This document shows, one piece after another, positions 30,134-40,021 of a DNA stretch of 64,000 bases. The position numbers and the translations under genes are program-made. Location: the NCBI RefSeq assembly GCF_014838745.1, contig NZ_JABUXR010000005.1, positions 1 through 64,000 on the forward strand, given 5' to 3'. Position 1 is the stretch's first letter. Each line of letters starts with the position of its first letter. The stretch is from Limosilactobacillus urinaemulieris (lineage in GTDB: Bacteria; Bacillota; Bacilli; Lactobacillales; Lactobacillaceae). The notes below the pieces were generated by a model. It had not been told where the DNA came from and ran no database searches. It saw nothing but the letters and a program-made list of their open reading frames with translations.

Positions 30134-30803
30134 TTGCCTGCTTTGTAACCGTTCATTAACAAAAAGATTAACGGTTAGCGAGATTATTTTTCCTGGACCA
30201 ATTAGGAAACAGGTAGTTTGTAATGCCTGCTTTCAAAAATTTATTCGTTATTCTGGCACGAACGCTTGTCAAGGGTGTGGTCGTGAGGATAAGAATAAGC
30301 TATGTACTGATTGCCAAAGATGGCAGCAACAATATGGGTGGCATTTAAGCCATCGGCCAATTTTTCATTATAACCAGGCAATGAGGGAATTTATGCAACA
30401 GTATAAATTTCAGGGACAATATCATTTGCGGGCAGTTTTTCAGCAATCTCTGCAAGTGGTGATTAGCCAGATGGATTATGACCTTTTAGTCCCGATCCCG
30501 GTCACCAATCATACTATGAAAACGCGAGGCTTTAATCAGGTAACGGGATTGTTAGAAAATATTCAGTATACCGAATTGATCAAACATCGGGAAAAGCAGA
30601 AGGTAGCTCAATCAAAGAAAGATCGCCAATCACGCCTCAAAACTAAACAGCAATTTTTTCTCGATAGGAATATCACCTTGCAAGGATTAAGGATTGTCCT
30701 GGTTGATGATATTTACACCACTGGACGGACCTTATATCATGCTGCAGAACTTTGCTATCAGAATGGTTGTAAACGTGTCCAAAGCCTTTCGCTTGCCCGT
30801 TAA
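30126..30803 (+). CDS. comFC: Competence protein ComFC (phosphoribosyltransferase-like)
   Basis: The 225-residue protein has an N-terminal Cys-rich zinc region (CLLCNRSL, CNACFQKF, CQGCGR, CTDC) and a C-terminal phosphoribosyltransferase fold with the signature VLVDDIYTTGRTLYHAA. It acts with ComFA in DNA uptake. The GTG start at 30126 overlaps the end of comFA by eight bases, which indicates translational coupling. Whether this organism is naturally transformable cannot be told, as other com genes are outside the window. Confidence 0.92.
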   Translation: MVNCLLCNRSLTKRLTVSEIIFPGPIRKQVVCNACFQKFIRYSGTNACQGCGREDKNKLCTDCQRWQQQYGWHLSHRPIFHYNQAMREFMQQYKFQGQYHLRAVFQQSLQVVISQMDYDLLVPIPVTNHTMKTRGFNQVTGLLENIQYTELIKHREKQKVAQSKKDRQSRLKTKQQFFLDRNITLQGLRIVLVDDIYTTGRTLYHAAELCYQNGCKRVQSLSLAR

Positions 30804-30830
30804 AAAAATCTAAATATTCCCCTGATTCAT

Positions 30831-30859
30831 TTGTTAAATAGTATTAACTACACTATAAT
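30831..30859 (+). promoter_or_regulatory. Promoter of hpf
   Basis: TTGTTA (30831-30836) and TATAAT (30854-30859) are separated by exactly 17 bases, a good vegetative promoter 78 bases before the hpf start. Confidence 0.75.
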
Positions 30860-30896
30860 ATAGTTAAGGATATGAGAAGAGTGGTCCTTCTGATAC

Positions 30897-30921
30897 CAGA
30901 TCAAGCAAATTGCTTGATCTG
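30897..30921 (+). promoter_or_regulatory. Perfect palindrome in the hpf leader
   Basis: CAGATCAAGCAA and TTGCTTGATCTG are perfect 12-base arms around a single A. The palindrome ends at the first base of the GAAAGGAG ribosome binding region, so the RNA hairpin would abut the ribosome binding site. There is no T-run, so this is not a simple terminator. Confidence 0.6.
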
Positions 30922-30936
30922 AAAGGAGAAATTACT

Positions 30937-31479
30937 ATGTTAAAGTTCAATATTCGTGGTGAAAATATCGAAGTAACTGACTCAATTCGTGATTATGTGG
31001 TAAAGCGGATTAATAAGTTACAAAAGTTCTTCGAAGACAACGTAGAAGCAACAGCCCATGTGAACTTAAAAGTTTATCCTAACCGTACTTACAAGGTAGA
31101 AGTTACTATTCCATTACCATACCTTACATTACGGGCCGAAGAAACTTCTAATGACATGTACGGTAGTGTTGACCTCGTTACCGATAAGCTTGAACGGCAA
31201 ATTCGGAAGTACAAGACTAAGGTTAACCGGAAGTCGCGTGAAAAGGGCTTCAAGAACTTAGAATTTGTCCCAACTGATGACGATACTGAAAGTCAAGAGG
31301 ACTTGAAGATTGTGCGGACAAAGCAAATCTCACTCAAACCAATGGATCCAGAAGAAGCAGTCCTCCAAATGGACATGCTTGGACATGACTTCTTTGTTTT
31401 CCAAGATGCCGAAACTGACGGAACCAGTATTGTTTACCGTCGTAAAGATGGTCGTTACGGTTTGATTGAAGCTGAATAA
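30937..31479 (+). CDS. hpf: Long-form ribosome hibernation promoting factor
   Basis: The 180-residue protein joins an N-terminal ribosome-binding domain (MLKFNIRGENIEVTDSIRDY to about 100) to a C-terminal dimerisation domain (VRTKQISLKPMDPEEAVLQMDMLGHDFFVF). Long HPF pairs two 70S ribosomes into an inactive 100S form in stationary phase. The ATG at 30937 has AAAGGAGAA seven bases before it. The frame also opens nine codons earlier through the palindrome, which is rejected. It has its own promoter and terminator between comFC and secA. Confidence 0.96.
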   Translation: MLKFNIRGENIEVTDSIRDYVVKRINKLQKFFEDNVEATAHVNLKVYPNRTYKVEVTIPLPYLTLRAEETSNDMYGSVDLVTDKLERQIRKYKTKVNRKSREKGFKNLEFVPTDDDTESQEDLKIVRTKQISLKPMDPEEAVLQMDMLGHDFFVFQDAETDGTSIVYRRKDGRYGLIEAE

Positions 31480-31493
31480 TCAAGTAATAAATG

Positions 31494-31520
31494 GACTGGT
31501 AAAAAAACCAGTCTTTTTTA
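31494..31520 (+). terminator. Terminator of hpf
   Basis: GACTGGT (31494-31500) and ACCAGTC (31507-31513) flank an A-rich loop and are followed by TTTTTT. Confidence 0.85.
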
Positions 31521-31553
31521 TTTTGACTAACATTTTAAGTGACAGAGCTAAAA

Positions 31554-31656
31554 TTTAAGCTTCCTCAAGATAACACCCCCGCAACTTGCCTTTGTCGAGA
31601 GACCTCGTTATCATCCGGAAGCTTTTTAAGGCTTCATATTTTGCTGACTCGCACTC
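31554..31656 (-). repeat. Extragenic rod-shaped repeat, family A copy 3
   Basis: Read on the minus strand it begins GAGTGCGAG, then AAGCTTCCGGATGATAACGA, and closes with GTTATCTTGAGGAAGCTT. These are the same ends, arms and TTGAGG bulge as the two copies after fhs. It lies between the hpf terminator and secA and is partly degenerate in its inner stem. Confidence 0.75.
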
Positions 31657-31767
31657 TAATCCGAAACGTGTTAGAATATTAAGGTTAGAATATAAATTAA
31701 AATTGGCTTGAGTAGCTGCTAAATCTCAAGTTAAAATTTAAAAACGTTAATTAGGAAGGACGCTTTT

Positions 31768-34131
31768 ATGGCTAACATTCTAAAAAAATGGATTGAAAGC
31801 GATCGTCGTGAACTGCGACGAATTAATAAGATCGCTAATAAAGTTGAAAAATATGCTAAGCCAATGGCAGCGCTATCAGATGATGAATTAAAAGCTAAGA
31901 CTGATGAATTCCGTGCGCGCTATAAAAAGGGCGAAGATTTGGACCACATGTTACCGGAAGCTTTTGCGGTAGCGCGTGAAGGGGCAAAACGAGTCTTGGG
32001 GCTTTACCCATTCCATGTTCAAATTATGGGGGGAATTGTTCTTCATGAGGGGAACATTGCCGAAATGAAGACTGGTGAAGGTAAAACGCTGACTGCGACG
32101 ATGCCTGTTTACTTAAACGCAATCAGTGGCAAGGGTGTTCACGTTATTACAGTTAACGAATACTTATCAAAACGTGATGCTACTGAAATGGGGCAGCTTT
32201 ACAATTGGTTAGGCTGCAGTGTTGGTGTAAATAATTCCGAAATGTCTCCTGATCAAAAGCGTGAAGCATATAAGGCTGATATTATGTATTCCACTAACAG
32301 TGAGATTGGGTTCGACTATCTTCGTGATAACATGGCTGTTTATAAAGAAGACCAGGTCCAGCGAGGGTTAAACTATGCTCTTGTTGATGAGGTGGATTCA
32401 ATTTTAATTGATGAAGCGCGGACGCCATTGATTATTTCTGGTCCGGGAACAGGAACGTCAAAGCTTTATAAGCAAACCGATCGCTTTGTTAAGACGTTAA
32501 AGAATGAGGTTGATTATAAGGTCGATCTCGAATCAAAAACGGTTGCCTTGACTGATGAAGGAATTCAAAAAGCTGAAAAGTACTTTAACTTAAAGAACCT
32601 GTATGATCCAGAGAATACAGCATTGACCCACCACTTGGATCAAGCATTACGTGCTAACTACATTATGCTTCTGGATAAGGATTACGTGGTTTCTGATGGT
32701 GAAGTCCTGATCGTTGATTCATTTACCGGACGGGTAATGCAAGGGCGGCGATTCTCTGATGGCCTTCACCAAGCGATTGAAGCTAAGGAAGGCGTTCAAA
32801 TTCAAGAAGAGAACAAGACAATGGCTAATATTACCTACCAGAACTTGTTCCGGATGTACAACAAGCTTGCGGGGATGACCGGTACTGCTAAGACTGAGCA
32901 GGAAGAATTCCGTGAGATTTATAACATGGAAACAATCACCATCCCAACTAACAAGCCAGTTCAACGGAAAGACGAACCCGACTTGCTTTATCCGACATTG
33001 CAAAGTAAGTTTGCCGCGGTAGTTAAGCGGATCAAGAGCCTTCACGAAAAAGGACAGCCAATTCTGGTTGGTACCGTGGCCGTTGAAACTTCAGAATACC
33101 TTTCCCACTTACTGGATCAAGAACACATTCCGCATGTTGTTTTGAATGCGAAGAACCACGCAAAGGAAGCTAATATCATTAAGAATGCTGGTCAGCGAGG
33201 TGCGGTTACAATCGCAACGAACATGGCTGGACGGGGAACCGATATTAAGCTTGGCCCAGGAGTCCGTGAATTAGGCGGACTTGCAGTTATTGGTACCGAA
33301 CGACATGAATCACGACGGATTGATAACCAGCTGCGGGGACGTTCTGGTCGTCAAGGTGATCCAGGTCTTTCCCAATTTTATCTTTCCCTTGAGGATGACT
33401 TGATGAAACGGTTCGGTGGTGACCGGATCAAGGCCTTCTTGGAACGGATGAAGGTTGACGATGATGATGCGGTAATTAAGAGTCGGTTCTTAACCCACCA
33501 AGTTGAGTCAGCTCAAAAGCGGGTTGAAGGGAATAACTACGATTCCCGGAAGAACGTTCTTCAATATGATGATGTAATGCGTGAACAACGGGAAATCATC
33601 TATAAAGAACGTCAGGAAATTATCACAGAAGATAAGTCATTGAAATGGGTTCTGATGCCAATCTTTAAGCGGACGATCCAACGAGAAGTTGAACAACATA
33701 CTTTAGGTGATCGCAAGGATTGGGATCTTAAAGGAATTATTGATTTCGCAGAAGAAGTCATTGTTAAGCCGGATACGATTACCGTTGCCGACTTGGCAGA
33801 TAAGTCGCCACGACAAATGGTTGATTTCTTAATGGGGTATGCTAAGCAGATCTACAAGGACAAGCAGAAGCAACTTTACGATCCGGCACAAATGCTTGAA
33901 TTCGAAAAAGTTGTTCTCTTGCGGGTTGTTGACTCACATTGGACAGATCATATCGATGTGATGGATCAGTTCCGTCAATCTGTTGGTCTCCGTGGTTATG
34001 GTCAATTAAATCCATTAGTTGAATATCAAACTGCTGGTTACCACATGTTTGAACAAATGATTGCGGATATTGAATACGAAACAACTCGCCTCTTTATGAA
34101 GTCACAAATTCGGCAAAATGTTACCCGTTAA
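31768..34131 (+). CDS. secA: Protein translocase ATPase SecA
   Basis: SecA drives export of signal-peptide proteins through SecYEG. The 787 residues contain Walker [12 protein letters not shown] near residue 101, [35 protein letters not shown] and [12 protein letters not shown] of helicase domain 2, and the C-terminal scaffold region. The protein ends at [10 protein letters not shown] without the Cys-rich zinc tail present in E. coli and Bacillus, which is usual in lactobacilli. The start follows AGGAAGGACGC. The gene is followed by a hairpin and prfB, the normal order. Confidence 0.97.
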   Translation: MANILKKWIESDRRELRRINKIANKVEKYAKPMAALSDDELKAKTDEFRARYKKGEDLDHMLPEAFAVAREGAKRVLGLYPFHVQIMGGIVLHEGNIAEMKTGEGKTLTATMPVYLNAISGKGVHVITVNEYLSKRDATEMGQLYNWLGCSVGVNNSEMSPDQKREAYKADIMYSTNSEIGFDYLRDNMAVYKEDQVQRGLNYALVDEVDSILIDEARTPLIISGPGTGTSKLYKQTDRFVKTLKNEVDYKVDLESKTVALTDEGIQKAEKYFNLKNLYDPENTALTHHLDQALRANYIMLLDKDYVVSDGEVLIVDSFTGRVMQGRRFSDGLHQAIEAKEGVQIQEENKTMANITYQNLFRMYNKLAGMTGTAKTEQEEFREIYNMETITIPTNKPVQRKDEPDLLYPTLQSKFAAVVKRIKSLHEKGQPILVGTVAVETSEYLSHLLDQEHIPHVVLNAKNHAKEANIIKNAGQRGAVTIATNMAGRGTDIKLGPGVRELGGLAVIGTERHESRRIDNQLRGRSGRQGDPGLSQFYLSLEDDLMKRFGGDRIKAFLERMKVDDDDAVIKSRFLTHQVESAQKRVEGNNYDSRKNVLQYDDVMREQREIIYKERQEIITEDKSLKWVLMPIFKRTIQREVEQHTLGDRKDWDLKGIIDFAEEVIVKPDTITVADLADKSPRQMVDFLMGYAKQIYKDKQKQLYDPAQMLEFEKVVLLRVVDSHWTDHIDVMDQFRQSVGLRGYGQLNPLVEYQTAGYHMFEQMIADIEYETTRLFMKSQIRQNVTR

Positions 34132-34162
34132 TCAATAATTAAATATTGTTAACTATCAAGGT

Positions 34163-34206
34163 ACGGTAGCAGGTGGCCCCAAAGCGGTACCTGTTACCGT
34201 TTTGGT
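34163..34206 (+). terminator. Hairpin between secA and prfB
   Basis: ACGGTAGCAGGT (34163-34174) pairs with ACCTGTTACCGT (34189-34200), one mismatch, followed by TTTGG. It may be a partial terminator, limiting read-through from secA into prfB. Confidence 0.6.
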
Positions 34207-34232
34207 TTAAATTAAATATTGGAGGAACTATT

Positions 34233-35349
34233 TTGGAACTTAATGAAGCAAAGAAAAAAGTAGAAGCAATGCAACAAGAGGTTGCCCGCTTCGGGAGGTC
34301 TCTTTGACCTCGATGCTTTAGATGAAAGTATTGCAGAAAATGACCAAAAAATGGCTGAACCTGGTTTTTGGGACGATAATGTTGCAGCACAAAAAGTAAT
34401 TAATGCGAATAATGAATTAAAAGATAAGCGCGATACCTTTGTGAAATTACGGGATAATATCGGTAATTTGCAAACGTCAATTGAGCTGCTGGAACTAGAA
34501 CCTGATGATGAGTTACAGAGTGAATTTGAAAAATCGTTTAGTGAAACGCAGAAGGAACTAGAGCAATACCGGTTAAATCAGTTGCTTGATGGCGAGTATG
34601 ATGCTAAAAACGCGATTTTGGAAATTCATCCTGGAGCTGGAGGAACAGAAGCTCAGGACTGGGGAGCAATGTTGTTACGGATGTATGTTCGTTGGGGTGA
34701 ACAACATGGCTTTAATGTTGAGACTGCAAGCTATGAAGCAGGTGAAGAAGCCGGAATTAAGAGTGTTACCCTGTTAATTAAAGGACATAATGCATTTGGT
34801 TACTTAAGAAGTGAGAAGGGTGTCCACCGCCTTGTCCGAATTTCACCATTTGATGCTGCAGGTCGACGACACACTTCATTTGCCTCGGTTGATGTAATGC
34901 CTGAACTTGATGAGAGTGTAAACATTGATATTGATCCTTCCGATCTTCGGGTTGACACTTTTCGTTCAAGCGGGGCTGGTGGTCAGCACATTAATAAGAC
35001 GGAATCAGCAGTCCGCATTACTCACATTCCTACGGGGATTGTTACTTCTTCCCAAGCAGAACGTTCCCAGCTGCAAAACCGGGTAACCGCAATGAACATG
35101 TTGAAGTCAAAACTGTATGAATTAGAGGAAGAAAAGAAGGCAAAAAAACGGGCTGAAATTGAGGGTGAACAGCTTGAAATTGGCTGGGGTTCCCAGATTC
35201 GCTCCTATGTATTCCACCCTTATACTTTAGTTAAGGATAACCGGAGCGGACATGAGACGCATAATGGACAAGCGGTCATGGATGGTGATTTAGATCCATT
35301 TATTAATGCCTATCTCCAATGGAAATTAAGCCAGAAGAATCCTCAGTAA
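34233..35349 (+). CDS. prfB: Peptide chain release factor 2, with programmed +1 frameshift
   Basis: RF2 ends translation at UGA and UAA. Translation starts at TTG 34233 (GGAGGA seven bases before) and meets an in-frame TGA at 34305-34307 after 24 codons, in the context GGGAGG TCT CTT TGA C. Ribosomes shift +1 at CTT to read GAC, giving about 371 residues. The internal GGGAGG acts as the Shine-Dalgarno-like stimulator. The RF2 recognition motif is not SPF-like but is followed by the GGQ motif, seen as SSGAGGQHINKTESAVRI. Low RF2 favours the shift, so the gene regulates itself. Confidence 0.95.
34293..34308 (+). promoter_or_regulatory. RF2 programmed frameshift site
   Basis: GGGAGG (34293-34298), a three-base spacer TCT, the slippery CTT (34302-34304) and TGAC form the conserved autoregulatory element. 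Reading resumes at GAC 34306-34308. Confidence 0.93.
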
Positions 35350-35407
35350 ATCTAATTGCAGTTACCAGAAAAACACAGTAAGATTAAGCTATTAGAAGGG
35401 ATGAACT

Positions 35408-35734
35408 ATGTCAAAAAAACTAACTCGATCCTATGATGATCGGTGGCTAGCTGGAGTCCTTAGTGGATTTGCTAAGTATTTCAATACCAAACCACTTTAC
35501 TTGCGGATTGCCTATATTCTCTTTACCGCAATTACCGGGATCATTCCTGGAGTTATTGTTTACATTGTTTTACTGGCAATTATCCCACCCGATCCAGCCC
35601 ATCCCGGAATTGCTGGTCTCTTTAAGACGTTTGCTGATTTAACGTCAACCCCGCAAAAAACACGGGATTCACAAGGAAGACGGCAATTAACTGATGTTGA
35701 AGAGAAAGATATAAAGAAGAATGGACGGTCGTAG
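35408..35734 (+). CDS. PspC-domain envelope stress protein
   Basis: This 108-residue protein has a PspC domain: KLTRSYDDRWLAGVLSGFAKYFN at residues 4-26, then the hydrophobic LRIAYILFTAITGIIPGVIVYIVLLAIIPP. PspC-type proteins sense or react to membrane stress. The C-terminal 40 residues are polar and probably cytoplasmic. The stop codon abuts the ATG of the next gene, so it is translated with the YvlD-like protein as an envelope-stress pair. The start follows GAAGGGATGAACT. Confidence 0.88.
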   Translation: MSKKLTRSYDDRWLAGVLSGFAKYFNTKPLYLRIAYILFTAITGIIPGVIVYIVLLAIIPPDPAHPGIAGLFKTFADLTSTPQKTRDSQGRRQLTDVEEKDIKKNGRS

Positions 35735-36088
35735 ATGGAATTTATCAAACGTGTAATAATAGATACAATTCTCTTTATTGCATTAGCCGGTCTTTTTTCG
35801 CGGACTGGAATGTTCTATGTCAACAGTGTGGGAACTGCCTTGCTAGCAAGTGCTGTTTTAGCAGTGTTGAATGTGTTAGTAAAACCAATTTTGTTAATAC
35901 TATCGTTGCCCATTAATGTGCTTACCTTAGGATTGTTTAGTATTGTGATTAACGCCCTGATGTTACAGTTAACATCATCCTTTGTCGGATCATATTATTT
36001 TCACTTCTCATCCTTTGGCTCAGCAATGTTGATTGCAATTGTTATGTCGATTTGCAATGTGATTATTTCCGATCACATTAATAATTAG
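35735..36088 (+). CDS. YvlD-like (phage holin family 4) membrane protein
   Basis: The 117 residues form about four hydrophobic segments, with NVLVKPILLILSLPINVLTLGLFSIVINALMLQL, the hallmark of the YvlD/holin-4 superfamily. In Bacillus YvlD belongs to the yvlABCD operon with a PspC protein, and the same pairing is seen here. It starts directly at the stop of the PspC gene (TAGATGG) and is 16 bases before hprK. Role in envelope stress resistance is inferred from family and context. Confidence 0.88.
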   Translation: MEFIKRVIIDTILFIALAGLFSRTGMFYVNSVGTALLASAVLAVLNVLVKPILLILSLPINVLTLGLFSIVINALMLQLTSSFVGSYYFHFSSFGSAMLIAIVMSICNVIISDHINN

Positions 36089-36104
36089 TGAAGGAGTGGA
36101 AATA

Positions 36105-37064
36105 GTGGCAGATCATATTACTGTTAAAGAACTTGTTGATAATGTTCGGTTAAAAGTTTTACAGGGTGAAGAATATCTTCAACGACCAATTACTACTAGT
36201 GATATTTCACGGCCGGCCCTTGAATTCGCTGGTTATTTTAAACACTATCCTGCAATGCGGATTCAATTATTAGGGATTACCGAAACGTCTTTTGCCAAGG
36301 ATTTGACTCACGAAAAGCGAGAGAAGTACTTAACAAAGATGTGTGCTCCCCAGACACCGTGCTTTGTTATTTCGACTAACTTACCGATTCCTGCTGAACT
36401 ACAAGTTGCTGCAAAAAATGCCAAGATTCCCATTTTAGGAACTCACTTAACGTCATCACAAATTTTAAGTAACATGACTTCCTATCTTCTTGGCCGATTA
36501 GCACCGCGACAGTCTTTGCATGGAGTCCTTGTTGATATTAATGGTGTTGGGGTCTTAATTACTGGTGATTCGGGAGTTGGGAAGAGTGAAACCGCGCTTG
36601 AATTAGTTCGCCGGGGGCACCGTTTAGTGGCTGATGACCGGGTTGAAGTTTATGCTCGAGATGAACAGACCCTTGTCGGTAAAGCACCAGCAATTTTAAA
36701 GCACCTCATGGAAATTCGAGGTATCGGAATTATTGATGTTTCTACTCTTTACGGAACTGGGGCAATTATGCCGAGCGATGTTATTAACCTAATTGTTCAC
36801 TTGGAAACGTGGACCCCAGATGTTCAGTTTGACCGGTTGGGCGATCGGGGTGATAAGCAGACAATCCAAGGAGTAATTGTTCCTAAGGTTTCTGTCCCCG
36901 TTAAGACTGGACGGAATTTGGCAATTATCATCGAATCCGCTGCAATGAACTACCGGGCGGAAACAATGGGATATGATGCTACCAAGACGTTCGATGATAA
37001 TTTGAACCGGTTAATTAAGCAGAATTCTGCACGAGATACAAAGGAAAAGCAAAGTAATGATTAA
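36105..37064 (+). CDS. hprK: HPr kinase/phosphorylase
   Basis: This bifunctional enzyme phosphorylates and dephosphorylates Ser46 of HPr, which controls CcpA-dependent catabolite repression. The 319 residues have the N-terminal domain and, in the C-terminal half, Walker A GDSGVGKSETALELVRRGHRL-like sequence near residue 152 (GDSGVGKS) and the family signature MEIRGIGIIDVSTLYG. GTG at 36105 is preferred because AAGGAG lies eight bases upstream; GTG at 36096 overlaps that site. It overlaps lgt by eight bases, a conserved hprK-lgt arrangement. The cre site before gapA fits with CcpA control. Confidence 0.96.
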   Translation: MADHITVKELVDNVRLKVLQGEEYLQRPITTSDISRPALEFAGYFKHYPAMRIQLLGITETSFAKDLTHEKREKYLTKMCAPQTPCFVISTNLPIPAELQVAAKNAKIPILGTHLTSSQILSNMTSYLLGRLAPRQSLHGVLVDINGVGVLITGDSGVGKSETALELVRRGHRLVADDRVEVYARDEQTLVGKAPAILKHLMEIRGIGIIDVSTLYGTGAIMPSDVINLIVHLETWTPDVQFDRLGDRGDKQTIQGVIVPKVSVPVKTGRNLAIIIESAAMNYRAETMGYDATKTFDDNLNRLIKQNSARDTKEKQSND

Positions 37065-37881
37065 TTTAAGCTTACCGCTTCTGGCACTTAATCCAATTGC
37101 CTTCAATCTTGGACCAATTCAAGTTCATTGGTACGGAATTATTATTGCGACTGGAGTTGTTCTCGCGTTAATTCTATCGGTACATGAGGGACAACGACGA
37201 GGTATTAATGAGGATTACTTCTATGATTACCTTTTATGGGCGTTACCCATTGCAGTTATTTGTGCTCGTTTCTATTACGTTATTTTTCAGTGGGGTTATT
37301 ATTCGCAGCATCCTGCAGAAATTATTGCAATTTGGGATGGTGGAATTGCGATCTACGGGGCGATCCTTGGTGGAATCCTTACACTATACTTTTTCTGTCG
37401 AGCTCGCCGAATTTCAATGTGGACAATGATGGATGTTATTTCACCAGCTTTGATTATGGCGCAAGGGATTGGTCGCTGGGGAAACTTCATGAATCAAGAA
37501 GCATTCGGGGCAATTACTAGTCGTGCAGCATTGATTAGTCAGCATATACCAATGTGGATTATTAACCAAATGGATATTGGCAATCACTATCGCGTACCGA
37601 CTTTCTTATATGAGTCGTTATGGGATCTTAGTGGTTTTGTCCTATTAATGCTGTTGCGTCACCGGCACCACTTATTTAAGCGGGGAGAAGTTTTCTTAAC
37701 CTATGTTATGTGGTATTCCGCGGGACGATTCTTCATTGAAGGGATGCGAACAGATAGTTTAATGATTGGCAATACGCTTCGAGTGTCGCAAATGTTATCA
37801 TTAATCTTTTTCATTGTGGCATTAATTACCTTAATCGTTCGAAGACGACGGGCAAATCTTCCGTGGTATGTAAATCAATAA
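37057..37881 (+). CDS. lgt: Prolipoprotein diacylglyceryl transferase
   Basis: Lgt moves diacylglycerol from phosphatidylglycerol to the lipobox cysteine of prolipoproteins in the membrane. The 274 residues have about seven membrane segments. The signature GRWGNFMNQEAFG is present near residue 138, and WDGGIAIYGAILGG precedes it. It starts inside the end of hprK and is 26 bases before gpsA. The operon hprK-lgt-gpsA-galU is common in lactobacilli. Confidence 0.96.
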   Translation: MINLSLPLLALNPIAFNLGPIQVHWYGIIIATGVVLALILSVHEGQRRGINEDYFYDYLLWALPIAVICARFYYVIFQWGYYSQHPAEIIAIWDGGIAIYGAILGGILTLYFFCRARRISMWTMMDVISPALIMAQGIGRWGNFMNQEAFGAITSRAALISQHIPMWIINQMDIGNHYRVPTFLYESLWDLSGFVLLMLLRHRHHLFKRGEVFLTYVMWYSAGRFFIEGMRTDSLMIGNTLRVSQMLSLIFFIVALITLIVRRRRANLPWYVNQ

Positions 37882-37907
37882 GTTTAATTTGTTAAAGGAG
37901 AATAATT

Positions 37908-38924
37908 ATGGCTGAACAAATTGCAGTTTTAGGAGCAGGTTCGTGGGGAAGTACATTGGCAAATATGTTGGTTGAAAACGGTCATGACGTTAAGCTGTGG
38001 TCACGCAATCAAGAACAGGTTGACCAATTAAATAATGAGCATGTAAATCCTCATTACATGAAGGATTTTGTTTATTCAGACAAACTAGTGGCAACTGCTG
38101 ACATGGCAGATGCCGTTAAGGGTGCCCAGGTTATTTTAATTGTTATTCCGACTAAGGGACTTCGCCAAGTAGCGGGCCAACTCAATAAGATTCTGGAACA
38201 GAACAATCAACGGCCATTAATTGTTCATGCCACTAAGGGATTGGAACAAAATACATATAAGCGGCCCTCTGAAATGTTGATGGAAGAAATAAATGAAGAA
38301 AATCGGCGGGACATTGTCGTATTATCTGGCCCTAGTCATGCCGAAGATGTTGCAATTAAGGATATGACTGCCGTAACTGCTGCATGTGCTAATATCAATG
38401 ACGCAGATAAGATTCAGAAGCTTTTTAGCAACAACTACTTCCGGGTTTACACGAATAATGACGTCATTGGTGCGGAATTTGGTGCTGCTCTGAAAAACAT
38501 CATTGCGATTGGTGCAGGGGCACTTCAGGGACTCGGTTACCATGATAATGCTCGTGCAGCATTAATTACTCGGGGGCTTGCTGAAATTCGGCGTCTTGGT
38601 GTGGCGTTTGGTGCTAATCCGATGACCTTTATTGGCCTTTCTGGTGTTGGTGACCTTGTTGTTACCGCAACCAGTAAGAACTCACGGAATTGGCGTGCAG
38701 GTTATCAATTGGGGCAAGGGAGAAAACTTGACGATGTAATTGAACATATGGGAATGGTGATTGAAGGAGTATACACTACCAAAGCAGCCCATGAGTTAAG
38801 TCTCAAGCGTCAAGTTAAGATGCCAATTACTGATGCCCTATACCGGGTTCTGTATGAGGGTGAGGACATTAAAAATGCAATTTCCCAGCTGATGGGTCGA
38901 GATCTTACTTCAGAAATTGAATAA
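37908..38924 (+). CDS. gpsA: NAD(P)-dependent glycerol-3-phosphate dehydrogenase
   Basis: This enzyme makes sn-glycerol 3-phosphate from dihydroxyacetone phosphate for phospholipids and teichoic acids. The 338 residues begin with the nucleotide-binding loop AVLGAGSWGSTLANML, followed by VIPTKGLRQV, LSGPSHAEDV, and the catalytic region GAALKNIIAIGAGALQGLGYHDNARAALITRG containing the active-site lysine. The start follows AAAGGAGAATAATT. It lies between lgt and galU in the same direction. Confidence 0.97.
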   Translation: MAEQIAVLGAGSWGSTLANMLVENGHDVKLWSRNQEQVDQLNNEHVNPHYMKDFVYSDKLVATADMADAVKGAQVILIVIPTKGLRQVAGQLNKILEQNNQRPLIVHATKGLEQNTYKRPSEMLMEEINEENRRDIVVLSGPSHAEDVAIKDMTAVTAACANINDADKIQKLFSNNYFRVYTNNDVIGAEFGAALKNIIAIGAGALQGLGYHDNARAALITRGLAEIRRLGVAFGANPMTFIGLSGVGDLVVTATSKNSRNWRAGYQLGQGRKLDDVIEHMGMVIEGVYTTKAAHELSLKRQVKMPITDALYRVLYEGEDIKNAISQLMGRDLTSEIE

Positions 38925-38988
38925 GTATGGTAAAATGCATACAGTAGAGATTGGGAATTAAAAAATCTCATGGAAAGGGTTTATTATT

Positions 38989-39891
38989 ATGAAACGCGTA
39001 CGTAAAGCAATTATTCCTGCTGCTGGTTTGGGGACTCGTTTTCTTCCAGCAACAAAAGCTTTAGCAAAGGAAATGTTACCAATCGTTGATAAACCAACGA
39101 TTCAATTTATTGTTGAAGAAGCTCGGAAGTCGGGGATTGAAGATATTGTTGTTGTTGATGGCAAGAACAAGCGCTCAATTGAGGATCACTTCGATTCTAA
39201 CCCAGAACTTGAAGATAATTTACGGGCTAAGCATAAGAATGAAATGTTGAAGTTAGTTGAAGAAACAACTGATATTAACATTTACTTCATTCGTCAATCA
39301 CACCCACGTGGTCTTGGGGATGCTGTCTTAACAGCTCGTGACTTTATTGGTGATGAACCATTTGTTGTAATGTTAGGCGATGATTTGAACAACATTAACA
39401 ATGATGGTGAACCATTAACTAAGCAATTGATCGAAAGTTACGAACAAACTGGCGCATCAACCCTTGCTGTTATGCGAGTACCACATGAAGATACTGCTAA
39501 GTATGGTGTTATTAACCCAAGTAAGGAAGTTACACCAGGTCTCTTTAACGTTACTAGCTTTGTTGAAAAGCCAGATCCAAAGAAGGCGCCAAGTGACCTA
39601 GCAATTATTGGTCGGTATGTCTTTACCCCAGAGATCTTTGATGTTTTAGCAAAGACTAAGCCTGGTAAGGGTGGCGAAATCCAATTAACCGATGCAATTG
39701 ATACCCTTAACCAAACTCAACGGGTCTTCGCTCGTGAATACATGGGTGACCGTTATGATGTTGGTAATAAGTTTGGTTGGGTCAAGACTAACATTGAATA
39801 CGGTTTGAAGCATCCACAAGTTAAGGACGAACTCCGTCAATACATTAAAGAACTCGGCACCAAGTTCGAAGCTGAGGATAAGAAAAAGTAG
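38989..39891 (+). CDS. galU: UTP--glucose-1-phosphate uridylyltransferase
   Basis: GalU forms UDP-glucose from UTP and glucose 1-phosphate, for galactose metabolism and for glycolipid and teichoic acid decoration. The 300 residues show [27 protein letters not shown] (nucleotide-binding and active site), [17 protein letters not shown] and [21 protein letters not shown]. The start follows GGAAAGGGTTTATT. Together with pgcA at 42.5 kb it provides the two steps from glucose 6-phosphate to UDP-glucose. Confidence 0.97.
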   Translation: MKRVRKAIIPAAGLGTRFLPATKALAKEMLPIVDKPTIQFIVEEARKSGIEDIVVVDGKNKRSIEDHFDSNPELEDNLRAKHKNEMLKLVEETTDINIYFIRQSHPRGLGDAVLTARDFIGDEPFVVMLGDDLNNINNDGEPLTKQLIESYEQTGASTLAVMRVPHEDTAKYGVINPSKEVTPGLFNVTSFVEKPDPKKAPSDLAIIGRYVFTPEIFDVLAKTKPGKGGEIQLTDAIDTLNQTQRVFAREYMGDRYDVGNKFGWVKTNIEYGLKHPQVKDELRQYIKELGTKFEAEDKKK

Positions 39892-39898
39892 AACGTGA

Positions 39899-39992
39899 AC
39901 CGCGACGGATTAGCCACCGAGTACTAAGGAAGTCCAGATGATGATTGGTACAATCGAGTCTGGACTATTTAGACGGAGGTGGCGGTCGCGGT
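39899..39992 (+). repeat. Long imperfect palindrome after galU (element C)
   Basis: The outer arms ACCGCGAC / GTCGCGGT and GCCACC / GGTGGC and the inner AGTCCAGA / TCTGGACT surround a 20-base apex. It starts eight bases past the galU stop. The right half resembles bases about 6441-6470 between the two family A repeats. There is no T-run, so it is not itself a terminator. Confidence 0.7.
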
Positions 39993-40021
39993 GAATGTCT
40001 TTAGGCACAGTAGTAATATAG

